Of a DNA stretch of 56,020 bases, positions 41,349-49,701 are shown piece after piece. How positions within the stretch are numbered: the first letter of the stretch is position 1; every line of letters starts with the position of its first letter. The stretch lies in the NCBI GenBank assembly GCA_030524125.1, contig JAUNHB010000006.1, positions 1 to 56,020 of the forward strand, written 5' to 3'. Position numbers and translations under genes: made by a program. The notes under the pieces were generated by a model, which did no database searches, had not been told where the DNA came from, and saw only the letters and a program-made list of their open reading frames with translations. This stretch comes from Eubacteriales bacterium (GTDB lineage Bacteria > Bacillota > Clostridia > Lachnospirales > Lachnospiraceae).

Positions 41349-42265
41349 TCGAGACGAAGCAGCTTCAGTATCTGGTAGTCTGCGCGCAGCTTCAGTCCTT
41401 CAGCCGGGCGGCCGAGGCGCTCTATACGACCCAGCCAAACGTGAGCAAGGTGATCCGGACGCTGGAGGAGGAGCTGGGCTTTTCTCTTTTCGTCCGGCAG
41501 AACCGGGGGATCCGGCTGACAGAGCGGGGCCGCCGGGTCTATGAGTACGCCGCAAGGGCCATGGAAAACGTGGAGCAGCTTGCGGCGTTTTCGCGGATGG
41601 ACCGGGGAGGGGAGCTGCTGGCGTCGTGGAATCCAAGCTCCTGGATGGCCTCCTGTTTTGCGGCGTTTTATCAGGAGCACAGGGACGAGGACGTGTGCTA
41701 TCATGTGATGACGGCCAGCACGGAGGAGATTCTCGAGCGGTGCGCGTGCGGCAGGGACGATCTGGGATTCGTCTACATGATGGAGGAGCAGATGCCGTCC
41801 TTTTTGTACCGGCTGGAGAGAAATTCCCTGAAATTTACAGAGCTCGCCCGGACGGAGGCGTATCTGTACTTCGGAAAGGACAATCCGCTCGGCGGGAAGG
41901 CGGGGCTTGAGGAGCTGGAGACGGAGAGGGTCCGTCTCGTGCAGTGCTATGAGGACGAGTTTACGCTGGACCGGGCGAGGCTGCTGACCGGGGAGACGCC
42001 CGGCCGGACGCCGGGGGACCGCATGAAGGTGTCGGTGGTCACCAACAGCGATTATGTGATGAACGAGCTTCTCCAAAGGACGGAGCTTGGAAATATCAGC
42101 GGCGGCTATCTGAGCCGTCACGAGGAGTCGAGAGGTTATCCGGGTTACTCCCTGTACGGGGAGGAACGGCCGGTTCTTTTCGGCTGCGTCGCCAGAGCGG
42201 AGGAGCCGCCGGAGGGCTGGGCGGAGCATTTCCTTCAGTTTGTGCGGGCGCGGCTTTTGCAGTGA
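41345..42265 (+). CDS. LysR-family regulator, TTG start
   Basis: 306 residues. The start is TTG 41345, overlapping the methyltransferase stop; GGAGAGGGG lies about 10 bases upstream, and the protein then begins exactly at the LysR HTH (ETKQLQYLVVCAQLQSFSRAAEALYTTQPNVSKVIRTLEEELG). The effector domain is divergent, with a notable CACGRDD. It sits between the two promoters that share the 22-bp element and is the natural candidate to bind it. Confidence 0.85.
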   Translation: MIETKQLQYLVVCAQLQSFSRAAEALYTTQPNVSKVIRTLEEELGFSLFVRQNRGIRLTERGRRVYEYAARAMENVEQLAAFSRMDRGGELLASWNPSSWMASCFAAFYQEHRDEDVCYHVMTASTEEILERCACGRDDLGFVYMMEEQMPSFLYRLERNSLKFTELARTEAYLYFGKDNPLGGKAGLEELETERVRLVQCYEDEFTLDRARLLTGETPGRTPGDRMKVSVVTNSDYVMNELLQRTELGNISGGYLSRHEESRGYPGYSLYGEERPVLFGCVARAEEPPEGWAEHFLQFVRARLLQ

Positions 42266-42361
42266 AGGATCAAAAGAAGAAAGTCACAGAGAGTCGGCGG
42301 ACATGGGAGATCATGGAGGCCGGCTCTTTCTTTCCGGGGAAATCCGCAGCCGTTCAGCCCG

Positions 42362-42507
42362 CGCCATTCGCAAAGCCGCGCTGACGCGCTCCCCGCCGCT
42401 TCGCGGCTATCTTTGCTCATGAGTCGGCGCTCCCTCAGCCGGAAACAGCAGACCAAAATTCGTGCGAGCACGATTTTGTCCTGCCGCTTCCGGCTGGCTG
42501 AACTGTT
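42362..42507. repeat. Dispersed palindromic repeat, long copy (MITE-like)
   Basis: Ends are an inverted pair, GTTCAGCC (42362-42369) and GGCTGAAC (42496-42503). Inside, CAGCCGGAA pairs with TTCCGGCTG, and AAAATTCGTGC with GCACGATTTT (one base short), giving a long nested hairpin. Bases 42365-42398 and the right end recur at 4397-4461. It fills most of the 376-base gene-free stretch 42266-42641; no coding potential or transposase is present. Confidence 0.75.
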
Positions 42508-42554
42508 ATCATTCCATTTTGCTATCTGACCCGGAAAAATCGGTATGGCCGGCC

Positions 42555-42598
42555 ATCCCCCCACGGGGCTTGTGAGCCCGGACGCTGCCTCCTATAAT
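42555..42598 (+). promoter_or_regulatory. Promoter B with the shared 22-bp element, first ABC importer
   Basis: TTGTGA (42570-42575), 17-base spacer, TATAAT (42593-42598), 43 bases before ATG 42642. The block 42555-42576 matches 40503-40524 at 21 of 22 bases. GGGCT TGTG AGCCC within it forms an inverted repeat. Confidence 0.7.
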
Positions 42599-42641
42599 GA
42601 AATTGTTTCACACGAGGAGAAAAGGGAGGCAATGAAAGGGA

Positions 42642-44291
42642 ATGAGGAAAAGAAAGATATTGGCGTGGATCCTGATGCTGACGCTGGCGTCGGGGCTGGC
42701 CGGATGCGGATCCGGAGATACGCAGTCGGCTGCGGCGGGGGATGATGCCGCGGCGCAGGAGACGGCGGACGAAGGCGCGCTCTCAGACCGGGAGGTCACC
42801 GCTTATGTGGGAACGTCCATCTTTGAGAGCAGTCTGGATCCGGTCAAGGGAGCCATGAGCTACGCCTATCCGTTTACGAACAACGCGCTTTTGAAGGTAA
42901 ATCCGGAGTCCGAGTATGTGGGAGATCTGGCTGCGGACTGGGAGATCAGCGAGGACGCGCTGACTTACACGTTCACGCTGCGGGACGGCGTGAAATTCAG
43001 CGATGGCAGCGATTTTGACGCGGGGGACGTGGTATTTACCTACGAGACCGTGCGGGACCATCAGGCCAACAACGAGAACGTGGATCTGACCCGGCTGGAC
43101 ACGGTGACGGCGCTGGACGACCGCACGGTGGAATTTAAACTGAAGGAATGCTATTCGCCGTTCTTCGATACGGCGGCCATGCTCCAGATCGTGCCGGAGG
43201 ACTCTTACGACAGCGCGCTGTTTGACACGATGCCGGTGGGAACGGGAGCATGGAAGGTCGTGCAGTACGACACGAACCAGCAGATCATCCTGGAGCCGAA
43301 CGAATATTATTTCGGCGAGGCACCGGCTATCAGCAAGGTAACGCTGGTCTACATGGACAGCGACGCGGCGTTCGCGGCCGCCCAGTCCGGACAGCTGGAC
43401 GTCGTCATGGTGGGATCCAGCTACGCGAAGGAGGAAGTGCCGGGCATGGAGCTGGCAGCGCTGGAGACCATGGACGTGAGAAATATCAGTCTCCCCGTAC
43501 AGGAGGAGCACACGGCCACGGACGCATCCGGACAGGAGATGACGGTGGGCAACAACGTGACGTCGGACCGGGCGGTCCGGGAAGCGCTCTCCATCGGCAT
43601 CGACCGCCAGTCCATCATCGACAACGCGTTTAACGGCGTGGGCGTCCCGGCGGTGAATTTCACCGACAACCTGATCTGGGCGAGCACCGACGACTACGAG
43701 GACGGTAGAAGAGAAGAGGCGGAGGCTATTCTGGAGGAAGCGGGATGGCTGGACGAGGACGGAGACGGCGTCCGGGAGAAGGAAGGACTTGCCTGCAGCT
43801 TTGACATCTACTCTCCGGGAGGAGATCAGGACCGCTATCAGCTGGCTGCGGCTCTGGCGGAGGACGCGGCGCAGCTGGGGATCCAGATCCATGTAAAGAC
43901 CGCCGGATGGGATGAGATCGTCGCGCTGCAGGCCGTAGCGGGAGTCGTGTGGGGCTGGGGTCAGTACAGTCCGACCGTGCTCTACTCGCTCTTTGAATCG
44001 GATCTGTATCTGACCGGAGGCTACGACAACGTGGTGGGCTATGACAATCCGCAGGTGGATGTGAAGATCGACGAAGCCCTCTCCGCAAACAATCAGGAGG
44101 ACGCCGTGGCGGCATGGAAAGAAGTGCAGCGCATGGCGGACGCGGATTACCCCTACCTCTATCTGGTAAATATCCAGCACTGCTATTTTGTCAACGAGAA
44201 TCTTGATATTTCCACGGAGACGCAGGTACCCCACCCGCACGGACACGGAAGCCCCATCATCTGCAACATGGGCGACTGGTCCTGGAAATAA
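42642..44291 (+). CDS. ABC importer 1: substrate-binding lipoprotein, family 5 (peptide/nickel type)
   Basis: 549 residues. The N-terminus is a lipoprotein signal: basic start, hydrophobic core and lipobox LAGC (Cys22), followed by an Ala/Asp/Gly-rich spacer. The mature part follows the SBP_bac_5 plan (LAADWEISEDALTYTFTLRDGVKFSDGSDFDAGDV; VGTGAWKVVQYD; NEYYFGEAP; REALSIGIDRQSI). Relatives bind di/oligopeptides, nickel chelates or opine-type metallophores. The C-terminus has a His-rich PHPHGHG, suggestive of metal but not proof. It is the first gene of the importer 1 operon; a strong stem-loop follows it. Confidence 0.88.
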   Translation: MRKRKILAWILMLTLASGLAGCGSGDTQSAAAGDDAAAQETADEGALSDREVTAYVGTSIFESSLDPVKGAMSYAYPFTNNALLKVNPESEYVGDLAADWEISEDALTYTFTLRDGVKFSDGSDFDAGDVVFTYETVRDHQANNENVDLTRLDTVTALDDRTVEFKLKECYSPFFDTAAMLQIVPEDSYDSALFDTMPVGTGAWKVVQYDTNQQIILEPNEYYFGEAPAISKVTLVYMDSDAAFAAAQSGQLDVVMVGSSYAKEEVPGMELAALETMDVRNISLPVQEEHTATDASGQEMTVGNNVTSDRAVREALSIGIDRQSIIDNAFNGVGVPAVNFTDNLIWASTDDYEDGRREEAEAILEEAGWLDEDGDGVREKEGLACSFDIYSPGGDQDRYQLAAALAEDAAQLGIQIHVKTAGWDEIVALQAVAGVVWGWGQYSPTVLYSLFESDLYLTGGYDNVVGYDNPQVDVKIDEALSANNQEDAVAAWKEVQRMADADYPYLYLVNIQHCYFVNENLDISTETQVPHPHGHGSPIICNMGDWSWK

Positions 44292-44305
44292 GAAGAAACC
44301 ACAGG

Positions 44306-44343
44306 GCGGCAGGGAGCGCTTGAGACGGCGCTTCCTGCCGCCG
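44306..44343 (+). promoter_or_regulatory. Long stem-loop between binding protein and permease genes
   Basis: GGCGGCAGGGAGCGC (44306-44320) pairs with GCGCTTCCTGCCGCC (44329-44343), 15 pairs with one G-U, and an 8-base loop. No T tract follows. Such hairpins often stabilise binding-protein mRNA or partly stop transcription so that the binding protein is made in excess. Confidence 0.65.
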
Positions 44344-44362
44344 CAGGGATGGGGAGGAAGCT

Positions 44363-45346
44363 ATGACAAGAACGAAATATCTACTGGGAGAGGCGGTCCG
44401 GATGGCGCTTCTGCTGGCGGCGGTCAGCGTGGCGGCGTTTGTCCTGATCACGAAAGCGCCCATCGACCCGCTTGTCTCCTATATCGGGACCAACTCAACG
44501 CTTTCGCAGGAAGCCAAGGATGAGATCTCGGAATACTGGGGACTTGACGACCCGCTGCCCCAGCGCTTTGTCACATGGGCGGGACACGCGCTGCAGGGGG
44601 ATCTGGGGGAGTCCATCACCTATAAAAAGCCGGTGCTCAGCATTATCAGGGAGCGTTTTTCCTACTCCTTCGGATTGATGCTTACGGCGTGGACGCTGTC
44701 CGGAATCCTGGGATTTCTCGTGGGGACCGCCTGCGGGATCTTTCAGGGGAGCCCGTTTGACCGGGCGGTGAAGGTGTTCTGTCTGGGAGTGAAGTCGGCG
44801 CCCACCTTCTGGCTGGGGCTTCTGATCCTGACGGTGTTCGCGGTGCAGCTGGGATGGTTTCCCATCGGGATGGCCGCGCCGGTGGGAAAGCTCGCTTCTG
44901 AGGTGACGCTGGGGGACCGCCTCTATCATCTGGCGCTTCCGGCGTTTACGCTGACGATCGTCAGCATGAGCGAGGTGGTGCTCTACACGAGACAGAAGCT
45001 TTCGGAGATCATGAGCAGCGATTTTATCCTGTACGCCAGAGCGCGGGGGGAGAGCAGGGGACAGATCATCGTGCGCCACGCGCTTCGGAACATTGCGCTT
45101 CCGGCGGTGACCGTACAGTTCGCCTCCTTCAGCGAGCTGTTCGGAGGGATGGCGCTGGCGGAAAATGTGTTTTCCTATCCGGGCATCGGCACGGCCACCA
45201 CGGCGGCGGCTATGAACGGGGACGTGCCGCTTCTGCTGGGACTGGCGCTTTGCAGCGCAGTGTTTGTGTTTGCGGGCAATCTGATCGCCAACCTGCTGTA
45301 CGGCGTCTTCGATCCCCGCATCAGGGAGGGCTCGGGACATGCATAG
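44363..45346 (+). CDS. ABC importer 1: permease (DppB/NikB type)
   Basis: 327 residues with about six membrane segments. Hallmarks: DPLVSYIGTNSTLSQEAKDEISEYWGLDDPLPQRFVTW and GDLGESITYKKPV in the N-terminal part, and the ATPase-coupling EAA-like loop (LYARARGESRGQIIVRHALRNIALP). GGGGAGG precedes ATG 44363. It overlaps the next permease by 8 bases. Confidence 0.9.
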   Translation: MTRTKYLLGEAVRMALLLAAVSVAAFVLITKAPIDPLVSYIGTNSTLSQEAKDEISEYWGLDDPLPQRFVTWAGHALQGDLGESITYKKPVLSIIRERFSYSFGLMLTAWTLSGILGFLVGTACGIFQGSPFDRAVKVFCLGVKSAPTFWLGLLILTVFAVQLGWFPIGMAAPVGKLASEVTLGDRLYHLALPAFTLTIVSMSEVVLYTRQKLSEIMSSDFILYARARGESRGQIIVRHALRNIALPAVTVQFASFSELFGGMALAENVFSYPGIGTATTAAAMNGDVPLLLGLALCSAVFVFAGNLIANLLYGVFDPRIREGSGHA

Positions 45347-46184
45347 GCTGAAAAGAGAACATAGGCATTGGAACCGGAGGATGCTGGTGACGGTCGTGAC
45401 CGCGGCCGCGCTGCTCTATCTGGTCGGTATCTTTTTGTGGGGGACCTTGATGGATCCGTCGTATTATGCCGTGCATTACGAAAATAAACTGCTGCCGCCG
45501 GGACTGTCCCATCTCTTCGGAACGGACTTTATGGGAAGGGATATGTTTTTCCGGTGCGTCAAAGGGCTGTCCAACAGTCTGGTCATCGGGGTGCTGGCGG
45601 CCGCCTTCAGCTCCGTGCTGGCGCTGATCCTGGGGATCGCTTCGGCTGTGTGCGGAGGCTGGGTGGATCGGGCGGTCAACTGGTGCGTGGATCTGTGCAT
45701 GGGCCTGCCGCATCTGGTCCTTCTGATCCTGATTTCCTTTATGCTGGGAAAGGGGACGAAGGGCGTCACCATCGCCGTGGCGCTGACCCACTGGCCCTCC
45801 CTGACCAGAGTCGTGCGCGCGGAGGTGCTGCAGGTGCGGTCCTCCCAGTATGTGCAGGCCGCCTACCGCATGGGCAGATCCCGCCTGCAGGTGGCGTGGA
45901 CCCATATGGTGCCCCATGTGCTCCCGGCGTATCTGATCGGTCTGGTGCTCCTCTTTCCCCATGCCATCATGCACGAGGCGTCCATCACCTTTCTGGGCTT
46001 CGGGCTTCCGGCGGAGATGCCGGCGATCGGCGTGATCCTGTCGGAGGCCATGAACCATATCGCCACCGGGAAGTGGTGGCTGGCCCTGTTTCCGGGGCTG
46101 ATGCTTCTGGCGGCCGTGCTCCTGTTCGACGCCATCGGGGACAATCTGAAAAAGCTGTGGAACCCGGGCAGCGGGAACGAGTAG
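45339..46184 (+). CDS. ABC importer 1: permease (DppC/NikC type)
   Basis: 281 residues: a membrane anchor near residue 15-35, the conserved HLFGTDFMGRDMFFRCVKG, and the coupling loop YVQAAYRMGRSRLQVAWTHMVPHVLP, ending GDNLKKLWNPG. It pairs with the upstream DppB-type subunit in the importer core. Confidence 0.9.
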   Translation: MHRLKREHRHWNRRMLVTVVTAAALLYLVGIFLWGTLMDPSYYAVHYENKLLPPGLSHLFGTDFMGRDMFFRCVKGLSNSLVIGVLAAAFSSVLALILGIASAVCGGWVDRAVNWCVDLCMGLPHLVLLILISFMLGKGTKGVTIAVALTHWPSLTRVVRAEVLQVRSSQYVQAAYRMGRSRLQVAWTHMVPHVLPAYLIGLVLLFPHAIMHEASITFLGFGLPAEMPAIGVILSEAMNHIATGKWWLALFPGLMLLAAVLLFDAIGDNLKKLWNPGSGNE

Positions 46185-46201
46185 AGGAGGACGCGGACGG
46201 C

Positions 46202-47128
46202 ATGAAGAAAAAGAACGAAAAAATACTGGAGATCGAGGAGCTGACGGTGTCGTTTGGCATGTACCGGAAGGGCTTTCAGAAAAGCGATCTGGAGGTGATC
46301 CATTCGCTCTCCCTGGATGTGGAGGAGGGGGAGATCTTGGCCGTGGTGGGCTCCAGCGGATCGGGAAAGAGCATTCTGGCGGGGGCGGCGCTCCATCTGC
46401 TCCCGGGCAACGCCCGGACCGGCGGACAGATCCGCTACCGGGGAAAACCGCTGGACGACCGCGCGTGCAAACGCTGTCTGGGGCGGGAGATCGCCTTTAT
46501 CCCTCAGTCGGTGGACTATCTGGATCCTCTCATGCGGGTGGGAAAGCAGGTGAGCGGCGTGTACGGGACGAAGGAGCGGCAGAGGGAGCTTTTCCGGCAG
46601 TATCAGCTGCCGGAGGAGACGGAGAGAAAGTATCCGTTCCAGCTGTCCGGCGGGATGGCCAGACGAGTGCTGATCTCGGGAGCGGTCATGGGAGATCCGA
46701 AGCTGATCATCGCGGACGAGCCGACGCCGGGACTGAACGTGGAGATGGCCATGGAGACGCTGAACCACTTCCGGAAACTGGCGGACGGCGGAGCCGCCGT
46801 GCTTCTGATCACCCACGACATTGATCTGGCGTTCCATGTGGCGGACCGGATCGCCGTATTCTATGCGGGGACGGTAGTGGAGACCGCGCCCACGGAGGAC
46901 TTCCGGAAGGGCAGGGAGGCTCTGCGCCATCCATACAGCAAAGCGTTCATCGACGCTCTGCCGCAGAACGGCTTCCGGCCGCTTCCGGGCACGCAGCCAT
47001 ATGCCGGAGAGCTTCCAAAGGGCTGCCTGTTCGCGGACCGGTGCGCGCAGCGCGGGCAGGAGTGCGAAGGACAGATCCCCATGAGAGAGCTCAGAGGAGG
47101 AAAGGTGAGGTGTATCCATGCAACTTAA
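46202..47128 (+). CDS. ABC importer 1: ATP-binding protein (DppD/OppD type)
   Basis: 308 residues from ATG 46202 (AGAGGAGG upstream). Walker A GSSGSGKS, signature LSGGMARR, Walker B LIIADE, PTPGLNVE D-loop and ITHD. The C-terminal oligopeptide/dipeptide transporter domain is present, with the Fe-S-like Cys pattern CLFADRCAQRGQEC plus RCIH. It overlaps the partner ATPase by 11 bases. Confidence 0.92.
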   Translation: MKKKNEKILEIEELTVSFGMYRKGFQKSDLEVIHSLSLDVEEGEILAVVGSSGSGKSILAGAALHLLPGNARTGGQIRYRGKPLDDRACKRCLGREIAFIPQSVDYLDPLMRVGKQVSGVYGTKERQRELFRQYQLPEETERKYPFQLSGGMARRVLISGAVMGDPKLIIADEPTPGLNVEMAMETLNHFRKLADGGAAVLLITHDIDLAFHVADRIAVFYAGTVVETAPTEDFRKGREALRHPYSKAFIDALPQNGFRPLPGTQPYAGELPKGCLFADRCAQRGQECEGQIPMRELRGGKVRCIHAT

Positions 47129-47837
47129 AGCGGAGCATTTGGATTTTCGTTACGGAGAAAAGACGCCGTGGATCCTGAAGGACGTGTCGCTTCAGACGGA
47201 AAGCGGAGAGCGGGTCGGGATTGTGGGGCCGTCGGGATACGGAAAGAGCACGCTGTCCAAACTACTGGCAGGGTATGTCCGGCCCTCGGCGGGCCGCGTG
47301 CTGCTGGACGGAGAGCCCCTGCCGGAAAAGGGCTACTGTCCGGTGCAGATGATCTATCAGCATCCGGAGCTGGCCGTCAATCCCAGATGGAAGCTTGGGA
47401 AGATCGTGAAGGAGGCGGGGGACCCGGATCCTGCGCTTCTGGAGCGGATGGGCATCGAGCCGCAGTGGCTCTCAAGATGGCCCTCGGAGCTGTCCGGCGG
47501 GGAGCTTCAGCGCTTCTGCATCGCCAGAGTCTTAAATCCCAGGATCCGGTTTCTGATCTGCGACGAGATCACGACGATGCTGGATGTGATCACGCAGGCG
47601 CAGATCTGGGAGCTGCTTCTGGAGGCGTCGGAAAAGCAGAAGCTTGGCATAGTGGTGATCACCCACAATATGGCGCTGGCGGAACGGGTCTGCACCCGGA
47701 TCGTGGAGCTTCCCGCGATCAACCACGCAGAAACGAAAGAGAATCGGCAGACAGATATAACAAAAAGCAGGAGTTTCATAACAAAACGGAATGTATCTGC
47801 AACCGAGGGGGAGGGTTGTGCCGACAGGGCAGTGTAG
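47118..47837 (+). CDS. ABC importer 1: ATP-binding protein (DppF/OppF type)
   Basis: 239 residues. Walker A GPSGYGKST, signature LSGGELQR, Walker B FLICDE, switch His in VITHN. The usual DEPTSALD is DEITTMLDVITQ, an unusual D-loop region. The last 45 residues (from ETKENRQ) are polar, look unconserved, and overlap a promoter for the next operon. The OppF-type C-terminal domain is absent, which is normal for NikE-like short forms. Confidence 0.85.
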   Translation: MQLKAEHLDFRYGEKTPWILKDVSLQTESGERVGIVGPSGYGKSTLSKLLAGYVRPSAGRVLLDGEPLPEKGYCPVQMIYQHPELAVNPRWKLGKIVKEAGDPDPALLERMGIEPQWLSRWPSELSGGELQRFCIARVLNPRIRFLICDEITTMLDVITQAQIWELLLEASEKQKLGIVVITHNMALAERVCTRIVELPAINHAETKENRQTDITKSRSFITKRNVSATEGEGCADRAV

Positions 47838-47843
47838 TATAAT
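47816..47843 (+). promoter_or_regulatory. Promoter C, second ABC importer
   Basis: TTGTGC (47816-47821), 16-base spacer, TATAAT (47838-47843). It shares only TTGTG with promoters A and B and overlaps the end of the preceding gene. Confidence 0.5.
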
Positions 47844-47851
47844 AAAACGTA

Positions 47852-47890
47852 GCGGTTCCGGAAGGCGAAGGACGGTCTGTCCGGAACCGC
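47852..47890 (+). promoter_or_regulatory. Perfect 11-bp inverted repeat in the leader of importer 2
   Basis: GCGGTTCCGGA (47852-47862) and TCCGGAACCGC (47880-47890) with a 17-base loop, 34 bases before ATG 47924 and just after promoter C. It could be an operator or a leader hairpin; no T tract follows. Confidence 0.6.
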
Positions 47891-47923
47891 CGCGTGAAAG
47901 CGTTGCCATAGAAAGGAAACGAA

Positions 47924-48868
47924 ATGAGAAATTATATCCTACACCGGCTGCTGCAGCTGATCCCGATCCTGCTGGGAATCACGCTCCTGTCGTTTGTCCT
48001 GATGCACACGGCCTCGGCGGACGCCATCGACGTGATGGAGAGCAACACGGGCACGGTAATGTCGGAGGAGGAGAAGGCGCAGCTTCGGAAGGAGCTGGGG
48101 CTTGACCGGCCGCTGCCGGAACAGTACGTATCGTGGCTTGCGGGCGTGCTCACCGGGGACATGGGCGAATCGTTCGTCTCGGGGAAGCCGGTGTTTGAAA
48201 CCTTTGTGTCCAAGCTCCCGGCGACCATCTGTCTGACGGTCACGTCCCTCCTTCTGACGGTCCTGGTATCGATTCCGCTGGGGATCCTGTCGGCGGTCCG
48301 GCAGAACCGCGTGACGGACTATGTGATCCGGTTTTTCAGCTTCATCGGCAATTCCCTGCCGAATTTTTTTGTGTCCCTGCTTTTGATCTATTTCTTTTCG
48401 CTGAAGCTCGGTCTTCTGCCGGTCATGGGGAGCGCGGGCGGCTGGAGGAGCATCATCCTGCCGACGATGACGCTGGGACTTGCCATGGCCTCGAAGTACA
48501 CGAGACAGGTGCGGGCCGCGGTGCTGGAGGAGCTCGGAAAGGACTACGTGGTGGGAGCAAGGGCCCGGGGCGTGCGGGAGAGCCGGATCCTGTTTTTCAG
48601 CGTGCTGAAGGCGTCCATGCTGACCATCGTGACGCTGCTGGCGATGTCCGCCGGATCGCTGCTGGGCGGCACGGCCATCGTCGAATCCATCTTTATGTGG
48701 GACGGAGTCGGGAAAATGGCTGTGGACGCCATCGAGATGCGGGATTTTCCGGTCATTCAGGCGTATGTGATCTGGATGGCCGTCATTTACGTGGCGGTCA
48801 ATCTGGCGACGGACCTTTTGTATCATTATCTGGATCCGCGGATCCGGCTGGGACAGGAGGAGCGCTGA
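47924..48868 (+). CDS. ABC importer 2: permease (DppB/NikB type)
   Basis: 314 residues, about six membrane segments: LLQLIPILLGITLLSFVLMHTA at the N-terminus, LGLDRPLPEQYVSWLAGVLTGDMGESF, and the coupling loop VVGARARGVRESRILFFSVLKAS. GAAAGGAAA lies before ATG 47924. Unlike importer 1, this operon places its binding protein last. Confidence 0.9.
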   Translation: MRNYILHRLLQLIPILLGITLLSFVLMHTASADAIDVMESNTGTVMSEEEKAQLRKELGLDRPLPEQYVSWLAGVLTGDMGESFVSGKPVFETFVSKLPATICLTVTSLLLTVLVSIPLGILSAVRQNRVTDYVIRFFSFIGNSLPNFFVSLLLIYFFSLKLGLLPVMGSAGGWRSIILPTMTLGLAMASKYTRQVRAAVLEELGKDYVVGARARGVRESRILFFSVLKASMLTIVTLLAMSAGSLLGGTAIVESIFMWDGVGKMAVDAIEMRDFPVIQAYVIWMAVIYVAVNLATDLLYHYLDPRIRLGQEER

Positions 48869-49701
48869 TGGGAAGGAAAAAGTTGATCTTTTTGGGAGCG
48901 CTGGTGGCCGTTCTTCTGGCGGCCGCGGCGTTTGCGGAATATCTGACGCCCTATGACCCCTACGCGCAGGATCTGGCGAACGCGCTGCAGCCGCCGTGCG
49001 CGGCGCACCCGCTGGGAACCGACCGGTACGGGAGAGACATGCTCTCGCGGGTCATCATGGGAGGGCAGACGACCATCTATTCGTCGCTTCTTCTGGTCGT
49101 CCTGATCACCGTCGCCGGGAGCGCCGTGGGGATCGTCTGCGGATATTTCGGCGGGAAGCTGGACGCGGTCCTCATGCGGATCTCGGACGTCTTTCTCGCC
49201 TTTCCGGGCATGGTGTTCGCCATCGCCGTGGCCAGCGTCATGCAGGGCGGCGTCATGAACGCAGTGGCGGCGCTGGCCTGCATCTCGTGGCCCAGATACG
49301 CCAGGATCGCCAGAAGTCAGGTGCTGACCGTCAAGAGTATGCCTTACATCCATGCGGCGAGACTGTCGGGATCGGGAACCGCAAAGATCCTGTGCAGGCA
49401 TGTGGCTCCCAATATTGCGGGGCCGGTGATCGTGACGGCGGTGCTGGACATCGGCACGATGATGATGGAGATCGCAGGGCTGTCCTTTCTGGGACTGGGG
49501 GCCGCCCCGCCCACGGCGGAATGGGGATCCATGATGAGCAACGGCCGCAGTATGCTCCAGACGTCCCCGTGGGTGATCCTCGCGCCGGGCGCGGCGATCT
49601 TTCTGACGGTGATGATCTTCAACCTGTTCGGAGACACGGTCCGGGACGCGCTGGATCCCAGACAGAGAAAAAGGAGGATGGAAGATGGACCCGTTGCTTG
49701 A
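48868..49701 (+). CDS. ABC importer 2: permease (DppC/NikC type)
   Basis: 277 residues from ATG 48868, which shares one base with the previous stop. N-terminal anchor, AHPLGTDRYGRDMLSRVIMGG, and coupling loop YIHAARLSGSGTAKILCRHVAPNIAGP; it ends with FGDTVRDALDPRQRK, a typical NikC/DppC end. AGGAGG upstream. Confidence 0.92.
   Translation: MGRKKLIFLGALVAVLLAAAAFAEYLTPYDPYAQDLANALQPPCAAHPLGTDRYGRDMLSRVIMGGQTTIYSSLLLVVLITVAGSAVGIVCGYFGGKLDAVLMRISDVFLAFPGMVFAIAVASVMQGGVMNAVAALACISWPRYARIARSQVLTVKSMPYIHAARLSGSGTAKILCRHVAPNIAGPVIVTAVLDIGTMMMEIAGLSFLGLGAAPPTAEWGSMMSNGRSMLQTSPWVILAPGAAIFLTVMIFNLFGDTVRDALDPRQRKRRMEDGPVA

Noticed and set aside
42365-42507. Insertion sequence
   Set aside because: No transposase frame and only about 145 bases; it is better described as a non-autonomous palindromic repeat.
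47816-47843. Third copy of the shared 22-bp promoter element
   Set aside because: Only TTGTG is shared; the C-run and GGGGC part is absent and the spacer is 16.
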